From: Hwangdonia seohaensis
GTDB taxonomy: Bacteria > Bacteroidota > Bacteroidia > Flavobacteriales > Flavobacteriaceae
Direction: 5' to 3'
Assembly: GCF_031932625.1 (NCBI RefSeq)
Contig: NZ_JAVSCK010000001.1
Coordinates: forward strand, 620,001 to 684,000
DNA length: 64,000 bases
The translations under genes and the position numbers were made by a program. Below the pieces are notes generated by a model that was not told the origin of the DNA, did no database searches, and saw nothing but the letters and a program-made list of their open reading frames with translations. The stretch's first letter is position 1. Each line of letters opens with the position of its first letter. Of the stretch, positions 8,498 to 16,398 are shown piece by piece.

Positions 8498-9751
8498 CTA
8501 GTTTTTTTTATTACCTAATAAATTTAATTTAAAAAGTTTAATAACACCTACAGATCTTATACTTAAAACAATAACTTGAGTGAAAATTAATAATAATACC
8601 ATTGAATATATAGTAAGGAAAGAAGCTATAAAAATTAAAATAGTTACATGAATTATACATGCTACAACAACACTATAGTTGGCGTATTTTTCAAAACCAA
8701 ATGCACCAAGTAATGGGTAACCAATAAAAGTCGCTGGCACAATAATTAATGCTAAAAAGCAAAAATATTTTAACAACATAGCACTTTCTTGGTATCCTTC
8801 TCCAAAAACAAAATTAACTATTTCGGAAGAAAAAATTACGGTAATTAAACAAACTAGTAGATTAAAAACCATTGCAGAAATAAATATTTTTTTAAACAGT
8901 TTTAAGTCTTTTTTTTTAACCATATATGGGTAAATTGCATCAGATAATGGGCTATAAATTACTGTCATTGCTGTAAACAACCTTTCAGCAACTCCAAAAA
9001 TTCCTGCATAAAATTCTCCAAGAACTAAACCTACAATAAAATTATTACTTGAGGTATATAGAGCAACCGAAGCCCTAGAGTAAAAGTATTGGGTACTGTT
9101 TTTTAATTCTTCTTTTATATCTTTCCATTTAGATAAATAAAAGGAAACTCCAAATTCTTTATAAGCAAAAAATAATGATAATACTCCTGCAAGAACAAAC
9201 CCAATAGAATACAATAAGGGTACGAATATAAACTCGCTTGAATGTTTTATAAATACAAAAATTAAAAGTGTAAAAAGCGACTTAGAAACTAAATTAACTA
9301 TGGTAATATATTTCATTTTTTCCATACCTTGAAATAACCATGTTGGCGTTATTGCTTGGCCAACTACTATACCAAAACCCCAAAAATAGGCCAATCGATT
9401 CCCTGCTAAAACAGGTATAAGATTGGTTAATATTAATAAAATAGCCAATGATATTATTAGCAACAATACTTTAATAATTAGGATACTGCTAAAAATAGTG
9501 TTAACTTTTAACTTATCATTTCTGTGTAATGAAATATCTTTTGTAGCTGATAAATTAAAACCATAATCACAAATCACATTTAAAAACTGCATAATAGAAT
9601 AAACCATTACCACAACCCCATAATTAGAAACCCCTAGCACTCTAGTTAAATAGGGCAAAGTTACAAATGGTAGAATAAGGTTAACTCCTTGTAAAGTAGA
9701 AAGAGCTAAAAAATTTTTTACTAAAACATGTTTAAATGTTACAAGCTTCAT
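8498..9751 (-). CDS. wzx: Wzx-type polysaccharide flippase (MATE/MOP superfamily)
   Basis: Predicted oligosaccharide-lipid flippase of 417 residues that moves undecaprenyl-linked repeat units across the inner membrane. About twelve hydrophobic segments are spread along the protein. The N-terminal region, with VNLILPFVTLPYLTRVLGVSNYG, is the typical start of the polysaccharide biosynthesis protein family. It sits eight bases upstream of the glycerophosphotransferase and next to the polymerase-like genes, so the cluster appears to use the Wzx/Wzy pathway and not an ABC exporter. Confidence 0.9.
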   Translation of the reverse strand: MKLVTFKHVLVKNFLALSTLQGVNLILPFVTLPYLTRVLGVSNYGVVVMVYSIMQFLNVICDYGFNLSATKDISLHRNDKLKVNTIFSSILIIKVLLLIISLAILLILTNLIPVLAGNRLAYFWGFGIVVGQAITPTWLFQGMEKMKYITIVNLVSKSLFTLLIFVFIKHSSEFIFVPLLYSIGFVLAGVLSLFFAYKEFGVSFYLSKWKDIKEELKNSTQYFYSRASVALYTSSNNFIVGLVLGEFYAGIFGVAERLFTAMTVIYSPLSDAIYPYMVKKKDLKLFKKIFISAMVFNLLVCLITVIFSSEIVNFVFGEGYQESAMLLKYFCFLALIIVPATFIGYPLLGAFGFEKYANYSVVVACIIHVTILIFIASFLTIYSMVLLLIFTQVIVLSIRSVGVIKLFKLNLLGNKKN

Positions 9752-9789
9752 TTTAATAAGTTAAATTTATAGCTCCTGCATGAAAAAAC

Positions 9790-10227
9790 CTACTCTCTTA
9801 GCTTCTTTAAAGTTTCGTTTATTAAAGTAGAAGATGTTCCTTTGGTATATGGAAAGTACACAATTTTTACTCCAACGGCCTTAAATTTTTCATCAAGTTC
9901 TTTCCATTTTTCACTCTCAAACCAGTCATCGCCAACAAACATGACATCAAACTTTAGGCGTTCCCACATTTTGAATTTGTCCATATCGTTTTGGGGAACA
10001 ACTGCGTCAACATGTTTAATGTTTCTAACAATTTCCATGCGCTCTTGGTGGCCTATTACGGCTTTTTTGTTTTTATAAGCAACTAACTCATCAGATGTTA
10101 CTCCAACAATTAGCTTGTCGCATAATCCTTTAGCATTTTTTATTAAATTTAAATGTCCAATATGAAATAAGTCGTACACCCCAGACGTGTATCCTATCGT
10201 TGTTTTTTCGTCTCCTCTTTTGTACAT
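9790..10227 (-). CDS. tagD: glycerol-3-phosphate cytidylyltransferase
   Basis: Makes CDP-glycerol from CTP and sn-glycerol-3-phosphate. This is a small nucleotidyltransferase (145 residues, family length about 130-145) with the HxGH motif HIGH at 22-25. The C-terminal signature is YTKGTSST near 127-134, equivalent to RTxGISTT in Bacillus TagD. The central GVTSDELV and FVGDDWF segments also match. It supplies the donor for the TagB/F-like enzyme in the same operon. Related ethanolamine- or FAD-type cytidylyltransferases share the fold, but the downstream partner makes glycerol phosphate the best call. Confidence 0.9.
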   Translation of the reverse strand: MYKRGDEKTTIGYTSGVYDLFHIGHLNLIKNAKGLCDKLIVGVTSDELVAYKNKKAVIGHQERMEIVRNIKHVDAVVPQNDMDKFKMWERLKFDVMFVGDDWFESEKWKELDEKFKAVGVKIVYFPYTKGTSSTLINETLKKLRE

Positions 10228-10241
10228 AAGCTAATGTTATA

Positions 10242-12056
10242 TTACCACTTCCACTGCTTATTGAAGTAGTTACTTTTAAATAATTCTATATTAATAAACA
10301 TCCAGAGTATTTGTCCTGCTCTAGATTCGGTTTTACTTTTTTCTATTAAATCGTTAACAACACCCTCTTTTAACCAATTGGCTTTTGGTAAAAGCTCTTT
10401 GGCTAGAGATTCTAGGTTATCAAACCATTCTGTTAAAGGCACAGGAAATCCTATTTTTTTTCGCTCAATGATTTCTTCGGGCAAATATTTGTAAGATAAT
10501 TTCCTGAGTAAATATTTTGGTGTGTCCAAGGTTTCGCTATATTGATCAGCACTCATAGACTTTGCTTTATTCTCCGCTTCGTCATTTATCCAACGTAGTT
10601 TCATATCGTAAGGAATATTACGATATGAAAATTCAATTAAATTATGATCTAAAAAGGGTACTCTAGCTTCTACTGAGGTTTGCATCGTTGTCATGTCAAC
10701 CCGCTGTAATAATCCTTTTACATGGTATTTATGAAAAAACTTGAAAACACTTTCTTCTTTAGAGCTAGAATCAAAACTTTCCTTTATTTCTTTATCAAAC
10801 TTGTGTCTGTAGTTTTTAGGTGTGTTAATTAATTCATCTCGCATAGACCTGGGTACATACTCGTATTTTGAAATAAAGTAATCGTAAAATGATTTATTAG
10901 TTTCTTTATTGGAATAATCAAATGGTGATCTAAAAATCCTACCATATCCTCCTAGCAATTCGTCTGCTCCTTCGCCCGATAATACAACAGTAATTTTTTC
11001 TTTTAGTTTACTAGACATTACAGCTAACGGGATTTCGTTGGGCACACCTAGTGGTGCATCTTTGAATTTAATTAGGCGCTCCCAATTAGACATATAATCT
11101 TCTTTATGCATTAAGATTTCATGGTGTTCGGTATCATATTTTTCAGCAATCATCTTTGCATACTCAAACTCATTAATTTCCTTAAATCCAATTGTATACG
11201 TGTTAACTTTTTCCTTTTTATTTATAGCCGTAATTGCAGTAATGACACTAGAGTCAACTCCTCCACTTAAATAAGTTCCTAATGGCACATCGGCAATAAG
11301 CCTATATTTAATCGCTTTATTTAACTCTTCGTCTAACCCACTTAGAATTCTACCCTCATTATACTCCTTGGACATATTAAATACTTGTGGAATGTCCCAA
11401 TATTTGTTTTCAATTGAAGACAGGTTTTTATCAACCAGTAAATATGTTCCGGGTTGTACTTGAAAGATGTTTTTAAAGAATGTATAAGGGGAGCGTATGT
11501 ACCTATTTGCCAAATATTCGTCTACTGCTTCTTCGTTAAATTGTGCATCCACCAAGCCACTAGACAGGATGGCTTTTATCTCTGATGAAAAAATTAAATG
11601 TTCGCCATCATTATAAATGTAAAGGGGCTTTATCCCCAACCTGTCTCTTACTAGGTACAAATTTTTAGTCTCAGAATTATACAAAGCAATTGCAAACATA
11701 CCATTAGCTTGTTCAATAAACCAATCAATTCCTTTTTCTTCTACGGCCGCTAAAATGACCTCTGTATCTGAGGTTGTTTTGAAACTGTAATTAAGCTTTG
11801 ATTTTATTTTTTTAAAATTATAAATCTCTCCATTAAACACTACATGCCAATAGTTAGAGTTGGAATGCATTGGTTGATTAGAAACCTCTCTTGTATCTAT
11901 AATACTTAATCGTCTGTGCCCAAGTACAAGATTATCATCTCCATAAACTCCTTCGGCATCAGGCCCCCTATGTTTTATAGAGGTATTCATCCTTAAAACT
12001 CTTTCTTTAATATTTTGAATATTTTTTTTAGAATAGATTCCCGTTATTCCGCACAT
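10242..12056 (-). CDS. asnB: asparagine synthase-like glutamine amidotransferase (AsnB family)
   Basis: Two-domain enzyme of 604 residues. The N-terminal class II glutamine amidotransferase domain starts MCGITGIYS, with Cys2 as the catalytic nucleophile after Met removal. The C-terminal ATP-pyrophosphatase domain has the SGGVDSS loop (at about 265-271). Free asparagine synthesis is the textbook reaction. In polysaccharide clusters, however, members of this family usually amidate a uronic acid on a nucleotide sugar. Its place between rhamnose and glycerol-phosphate genes, with a UDP-glucose dehydrogenase in the same unit, supports amidation of a hexuronic acid. A separate ammonia-dependent asnA at 35981-37033 could cover asparagine supply. 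Confidence 0.9.
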   Translation of the reverse strand: MCGITGIYSKKNIQNIKERVLRMNTSIKHRGPDAEGVYGDDNLVLGHRRLSIIDTREVSNQPMHSNSNYWHVVFNGEIYNFKKIKSKLNYSFKTTSDTEVILAAVEEKGIDWFIEQANGMFAIALYNSETKNLYLVRDRLGIKPLYIYNDGEHLIFSSEIKAILSSGLVDAQFNEEAVDEYLANRYIRSPYTFFKNIFQVQPGTYLLVDKNLSSIENKYWDIPQVFNMSKEYNEGRILSGLDEELNKAIKYRLIADVPLGTYLSGGVDSSVITAITAINKKEKVNTYTIGFKEINEFEYAKMIAEKYDTEHHEILMHKEDYMSNWERLIKFKDAPLGVPNEIPLAVMSSKLKEKITVVLSGEGADELLGGYGRIFRSPFDYSNKETNKSFYDYFISKYEYVPRSMRDELINTPKNYRHKFDKEIKESFDSSSKEESVFKFFHKYHVKGLLQRVDMTTMQTSVEARVPFLDHNLIEFSYRNIPYDMKLRWINDEAENKAKSMSADQYSETLDTPKYLLRKLSYKYLPEEIIERKKIGFPVPLTEWFDNLESLAKELLPKANWLKEGVVNDLIEKSKTESRAGQILWMFINIELFKSNYFNKQWKW

Positions 12057-12069
12057 TAAATCTAAAAAT

Positions 12070-12855
12070 TTATTTTAATAAAACACTTCTTTTTGGTCTG
12101 CGTGCAAAAGTACGATAATTCTTTGCCTTGGCAAGGTTTACTTTATTAAACAAACCAATTTCTTTTAAAATCTGTTCTGTAAAACCATACCAAGTCATTT
12201 CTCCTTCATCACAAAAATGTTTTATTCCGTAATCTTTTGATTTGATTGCAATTAGACTTATTATGTATTTTGCTAGGTTCTCAGTGTTTGTTGGACAACC
12301 TAGTTGATCATCAGTTATTAGTAAAGCTTCTCCTGCTTTAGCCTTTTTTAAAATGGTTTTATAAAAGTTATGTCCGTATTGTTTACTGTACAGCCACGAG
12401 GTTCTTATTATAAAGTAGTCATCTAAAATATCTTGAACATGTTGCTCGCCCAATAGTTTTGATTTACCATATTCGTTAATAGGATTTGGGATGTCCTTGA
12501 TTGTGTAAGGCTCTGTTTTCTCGCCATCAAAAACATAATCTGTTGAAATATGGATTAATACCGTATCGGTTTCTTTGCAAGCCTCAGCTAAATACTTTAC
12601 ACCTTCGGCATTTACTTTATAGGCTATTTCAGGTGTTTTTTCTGCTTGCTCCACATTGGTGTAAGCGGCACAATTTATACAATAATCAAACTTGTTATTT
12701 TTAAAAAACGGTTTTAAATCGGCTTCTTTGGTAATATCTAATTCTGCTTTAGTAACAAAAGTAAATTCTAGGCCGTATTCGTTTTTAGCGAATAACTCAT
12801 TAGTGGTTTTTCCTAATTGCCCATTGGCTCCTGTTACTAAAACTCGTTTATTCAT
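12070..12855 (-). CDS. rfbD: dTDP-4-dehydrorhamnose reductase
   Basis: Last step of dTDP-L-rhamnose synthesis. The protein has the Rossmann motif TGANGQLGK (8-16), ISTDYVFDG, the catalytic Y-xxx-K in NEYGKSKLLGE, and the RTSWLYS segment. It ends with RRPKRSVLLK, equivalent to the family RPxxSxL motif. At 261 residues it is 25-40 residues shorter than many RfbD proteins; the conserved end motif argues that it is a naturally short form. It overlaps the start of the rfbC stop region by eight bases. Confidence 0.94.
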   Translation of the reverse strand: MNKRVLVTGANGQLGKTTNELFAKNEYGLEFTFVTKAELDITKEADLKPFFKNNKFDYCINCAAYTNVEQAEKTPEIAYKVNAEGVKYLAEACKETDTVLIHISTDYVFDGEKTEPYTIKDIPNPINEYGKSKLLGEQHVQDILDDYFIIRTSWLYSKQYGHNFYKTILKKAKAGEALLITDDQLGCPTNTENLAKYIISLIAIKSKDYGIKHFCDEGEMTWYGFTEQILKEIGLFNKVNLAKAKNYRTFARRPKRSVLLK

Positions 12856-13396
12856 TTAGGTAAGCCTCTAGTGTTGGTAGCGCTTTGTCTTTTTCTGAAA
12901 GCATTAAGTTTTCCGTTGGGAAACCCCAATCGATATTTAATGTTTTATCGTTATAAATAATGCCTCTTTCTGAAGCTTTATTATAATAATTATCACATTT
13001 ATAAGAAAAAATAGTTTGGTCTTCCAAAACTAAAAAACCGTGGGCGAATCCTTTAGGAATGTAAAGTTGATTGTGCTCTATAGCGTCTAAAACTATTGAA
13101 AAGTGTTTTCCAAAGGTTAGCGAATCTTTTCTTAAATCTACACAGACATCTAAAACTTTGCCTTTAATTACCCTAACAAGTTTGGCTTGAGCAAACGCTC
13201 CAGTTTGTAAATGCAGTCCTCTTAAAACCCCTTTTGAGGATTGCGATTGGTTATCTTGAATAAAGTTGGTGGCAATTCCTGTTTTAGCTTCGAATTGAGC
13301 TTTGTTAAAACTTTCAAAAAAATAACCTCTTTCGTCTTCAATTACATTAGGCGCTATTACAAAACAGCCTTTTAAATTTGTTTCTTCAACCGTCAT
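12848..13396 (-). CDS. rfbC: dTDP-4-dehydrorhamnose 3,5-epimerase
   Basis: Cupin-fold epimerase of 182 residues acting on dTDP-4-keto-6-deoxyglucose. Visible family blocks are DERGYFFESFNKAQF, the segment FIQDNQSQSSKGVLRGLHLQ with the catalytic histidine, the DLRKDSLTFGKHF strand, and YIPKGFAHGFLVLED. Length and spacing are normal. One base separates its start from the rfbA stop, and its stop overlaps rfbD. Confidence 0.97.
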   Translation of the reverse strand: MTVEETNLKGCFVIAPNVIEDERGYFFESFNKAQFEAKTGIATNFIQDNQSQSSKGVLRGLHLQTGAFAQAKLVRVIKGKVLDVCVDLRKDSLTFGKHFSIVLDAIEHNQLYIPKGFAHGFLVLEDQTIFSYKCDNYYNKASERGIIYNDKTLNIDWGFPTENLMLSEKDKALPTLEAYLNE

Positions 13397-13397
13397 G

Positions 13398-14258
13398 TTA
13401 ATCTATTAATTGTTGAAGGTATTCGCCGTAGCCGCTTTTAAGTAGTGGCTGTGCTAGTTTATTTAGTTGAATACTGTCAATATATCCCATTTTATATGCC
13501 ACTTCCTCAATACATCCTATTTTTTGACCTTGGCGATCCTCAATAACTTGTACAAATTGAGAAGCCTGCATGAGCGATGCGAAAGTACCAGTATCTAACC
13601 AAGCTGTGCCTTTATCTAAAATTTCTACGTTAAGCGCTCCTTTAATTAAATAAGCTTTATTAATATCTGTTATTTCTAGTTCGCCCCTATGGCTCGGTTT
13701 TATGTTCTTTGCAATTTCAACTACATTATTATCATAAAAATATATGCCCGGAACCGCAAAATTAGATTTTGGTTGTTTTGGTTTTTCTTCAATTGAAACC
13801 GCTTTGTTTTGGTCATCGAACTCAACAACGCCATAGCGCTGTGGATCGTTAACATGGTACGCAAAAATAATACCTCCGATTGGATTAACGCTAGCTCGTA
13901 AAATGCTGTTTAAACCTGAACCATAAAATATATTATCGCCTAAAATAAGGGCTACGCTATCGTTTCCTATAAATTCTTCTCCAATAATAAATGCTTCGGC
14001 CAATCCGTTTGGCTCCTCTTGAATGGCGTATTGGAAATGACAACCGTAATCGCTTCCATCGCCCAATAATTCCTTAAATTTTGGGGTGTCTTTTGAAGTG
14101 GAAATAATTAGAATTTCTTGTATTCCCGTAGACATTAACGTGGTAAGCGGATAATAAATCATGGGTTTATCGTAAATAGGCATAAGTTGTTTACTAACCA
14201 CTTTGGTTAGTGGATGCAAACGCGTGCCCGAACCTCCTGCTAAAATGATACCCTTCAT
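13398..14258 (-). CDS. rfbA: glucose-1-phosphate thymidylyltransferase
   Basis: Makes dTDP-glucose, the first step of dTDP-L-rhamnose synthesis. The N-terminal nucleotide-binding signature is LAGGSGTRLHPLT, followed by KQLMPIYDKPMIYYPL. EEKPKQPKSNFAVPGIYFYD and GTAWLDTGT also match the family. I start at the ATG at 14256-14258 (286 residues); a TTG three bases upstream is in frame but not needed. A 20-bp hairpin repeat lies in the 43-bp gap between this gene and rfbB. Confidence 0.97.
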   Translation of the reverse strand: MKGIILAGGSGTRLHPLTKVVSKQLMPIYDKPMIYYPLTTLMSTGIQEILIISTSKDTPKFKELLGDGSDYGCHFQYAIQEEPNGLAEAFIIGEEFIGNDSVALILGDNIFYGSGLNSILRASVNPIGGIIFAYHVNDPQRYGVVEFDDQNKAVSIEEKPKQPKSNFAVPGIYFYDNNVVEIAKNIKPSHRGELEITDINKAYLIKGALNVEILDKGTAWLDTGTFASLMQASQFVQVIEDRQGQKIGCIEEVAYKMGYIDSIQLNKLAQPLLKSGYGEYLQQLID

Positions 14259-14272
14259 CAATTATTTTTTTC

Positions 14273-14292
14273 ATTTCCACGAAAGTGGAAAT
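14273..14292. repeat. 20-nt palindromic hairpin repeat (ATTTCCRC / GRAA / GYGGAAAT family), copy 1
   Basis: Perfect 8-bp inverted repeat ATTTCCAC ... GTGGAAAT closing a GAAA loop, in the rfbB-rfbA gap. No T-run follows on the transcribed minus strand, so it is not a standard terminator. It matches hairpins at 28210-28229 and 34613-34632 in architecture, with paired base changes in the stem. Confidence 0.7.
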
Positions 14293-14301
14293 CTCTTTAA
14301 A

Positions 14302-15309
14302 TTAAACGTTGTATTTCTTAATATACCAATTAATGGTTTTAAGTATGCCGGTTTCAAAACTTTCGTGTGCTTGCCAACCCAGTTCGGTTTCAATTTTTGA
14401 CGCATCAATGGCGTACCTATAATCATGCCCCGGCCTGTCTGTAACAAACGAAATTTGATTTTTATACGACTTCGTTTTAGGTTTCATTTCGTCCAATATC
14501 TCACAAATTCTATTTGCAATATATAAATTGTTACGTTCATTTTTGCCTCCAATATTATAGGTATCACCCGCAATGCCTTTTTTAAAAACCAGGTCTATCC
14601 CGGTGCAATGGTCTTTAACATATAACCAATCTCGAATGTTTTTTCCATCGCCATAAATGGGAATGTTTTCTCCAGAAAGTGCTTTTCTAATTATGGTTGG
14701 AATAAGTTTTTCGTTGTGCTGATTGGGGCCGTAATTGTTTGAGCAATTGGTGGTAACCGCATTCATGCCGTAAGTATGAAAATAGCTTCGAACTATAAAA
14801 TCTGATGATGCCTTTGAGGCACTATACGGGCTGTTTGGTGCATAAGGTGTTTGTTCTGTAAATAAGCCATGTTCTCCCAATGTACCATAAACCTCATCGG
14901 TAGAAATATGATGAAATCTTGAGTTTTTATGCTGTGGTTTTGGCGATTTTGGAGCATCCATCCAATGGTTTTTAGCTACATCAATTAAATTAAATGTTCC
15001 TACAATATTGGTGTTAATAAAAGCTGTAGGTTTACTGATAGAATTATCAACATGAGATTCTGCCGCAAAATGTATAACACCTTTAAATTCGTATTGAGTA
15101 AATAAACGTTCAATTAAGGCTCTATCACAAATATCACCCTTAATAAAAGTGTATCTATCGTTGTTTTCCACGCTAGCTAAATTTGATACATTAGCGGCGT
15201 AGGTTAATTTATCAATGTTTACTATTTTAACATCTGGGTTGTTTTCTAAATAATATAGGATGAAATTTGATCCTATAAATCCGGCACCACCTGTTATTAA
15301 AATAGTCAT
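14302..15309 (-). CDS. rfbB: dTDP-glucose 4,6-dehydratase
   Basis: Second step of dTDP-L-rhamnose synthesis, an extended SDR of 335 residues. It starts MTILITGGAGFIGSNF; HFAAESHVDNSI, ISTDEVYGTLGE (catalytic T-D-E), SPYSASKASSDF (Y-xxx-K) and TNCSNNYGPNQ are all present. The order in transcription is rfbB-A-C-D. The gap to the Wzz-like gene upstream is three bases. Confidence 0.97.
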   Translation of the reverse strand: MTILITGGAGFIGSNFILYYLENNPDVKIVNIDKLTYAANVSNLASVENNDRYTFIKGDICDRALIERLFTQYEFKGVIHFAAESHVDNSISKPTAFINTNIVGTFNLIDVAKNHWMDAPKSPKPQHKNSRFHHISTDEVYGTLGEHGLFTEQTPYAPNSPYSASKASSDFIVRSYFHTYGMNAVTTNCSNNYGPNQHNEKLIPTIIRKALSGENIPIYGDGKNIRDWLYVKDHCTGIDLVFKKGIAGDTYNIGGKNERNNLYIANRICEILDEMKPKTKSYKNQISFVTDRPGHDYRYAIDASKIETELGWQAHESFETGILKTINWYIKKYNV

Positions 15310-15312
15310 AGT

Positions 15313-16386
15313 CTATATTTTATCTTTATAGCGTCCTAAAAACTTAATAAACTCTAAACCCATTAAAACTAAAAAAGTTAGTGTTAACAAAATCAAGGCG
15401 TAATAGCTTTTTAAGCCCATTGATTTGCCTAAAAGTTCTTTGCTGTTATCTATAGAGCCACTGTCTTGCTTACTTGATGTTATTTCTATAATGTGTTGCT
15501 TGTCGGCAATGTTTCTTTCAATTTCCACTAACTTTTCTCTTAATTCCAAGTCTTTAGAGTACAATTCAAACTCTTTTGTAGAACTTCCGGTATCTTTGTT
15601 GTCAATTGTAATTCTAGCTTGTGAATTATTGTTGTTTTCTGCAGCTTTTATAATGGCTTTTTGGTAAACATTAAGTAAAGTATCAGATTTAATCAACGAC
15701 CTATTGATTGCCAACGCCTGTTCATTTAATGCTTTTATATCTTTTTCTTGTTCTCTTTTAAAGTATGGATTAGAGTTTATATTTTCTATAATATTATTAA
15801 AAACGGCACTAAAACTATTTCTTTCTTTAGCTTTAATGGTAATTTGCTGATACCTATGATTGTAATCCTTATCATTTTTTAAGAACGATTCATAATCAAT
15901 TGTTGATGCTACGGTAGAATCGAGTGTTTTTATGTATGCATCGTAAGCTTGTATTTTTTGATTTTCACTAAGTGTTGATTCAATTTCAATTTTGTCTATA
16001 GAAGACAACGCGTCCTGCTCAACACCTAAAACACTTTCCAAAGTACTTATATCCTGTTGCTCTACTAAATCATTATAATAGCTAATAGCATTGTATAAAT
16101 TTTCTCCAGTATTATAATTTTGCTTAACAGTGATGTACGATTTGTAAACCGGTTCGGAAGTTTTTTCCAATAATATGCCTAGAGCAACTCCAACAATTCC
16201 AGCAATTATAAATTTTATAAAGTGTTTTTTTAGAAAAAACACAATCCAAACAAACGCCAAAAAAAGACTGTTCAATATGCTACCTATAAACTTAAAAAAG
16301 CGGTCAAAAGCATTTCCTATAAGTTTGAACAACTGTCCTAAATCGACTTCTTCAGACGGGTTTTGTTGTGGCAAATCTTTACTCAT
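15313..16386 (-). CDS. Wzz-like chain-length / tyrosine-kinase-adaptor-type membrane protein
   Basis: Protein of 357 residues with a hydrophobic segment at about 55-75 (preceded by another near 38-52), a long helical, probably periplasmic region, and a second membrane segment at about 326-346. The two-transmembrane layout with a coiled extracytoplasmic domain, and the position at the head of the polysaccharide genes, fit a Wzz-type chain-length regulator. The C-terminal proline-glycine motif of classical Wzz is not evident, and no kinase domain follows. The similarity is therefore architectural, and I am moderately sure of the role. Confidence 0.65.
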   Translation of the reverse strand: MSKDLPQQNPSEEVDLGQLFKLIGNAFDRFFKFIGSILNSLFLAFVWIVFFLKKHFIKFIIAGIVGVALGILLEKTSEPVYKSYITVKQNYNTGENLYNAISYYNDLVEQQDISTLESVLGVEQDALSSIDKIEIESTLSENQKIQAYDAYIKTLDSTVASTIDYESFLKNDKDYNHRYQQITIKAKERNSFSAVFNNIIENINSNPYFKREQEKDIKALNEQALAINRSLIKSDTLLNVYQKAIIKAAENNNNSQARITIDNKDTGSSTKEFELYSKDLELREKLVEIERNIADKQHIIEITSSKQDSGSIDNSKELLGKSMGLKSYYALILLTLTFLVLMGLEFIKFLGRYKDKI

Positions 16387-16398
16387 AATTTTATTGTG

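Noticed and set aside
14273..14292. Hairpin in the rfbB-rfbA gap, considered as a terminator splitting the operon
   Set aside because: On the transcribed minus strand it is followed by an A-run, not T, and the same hairpin occurs elsewhere as a repeat.
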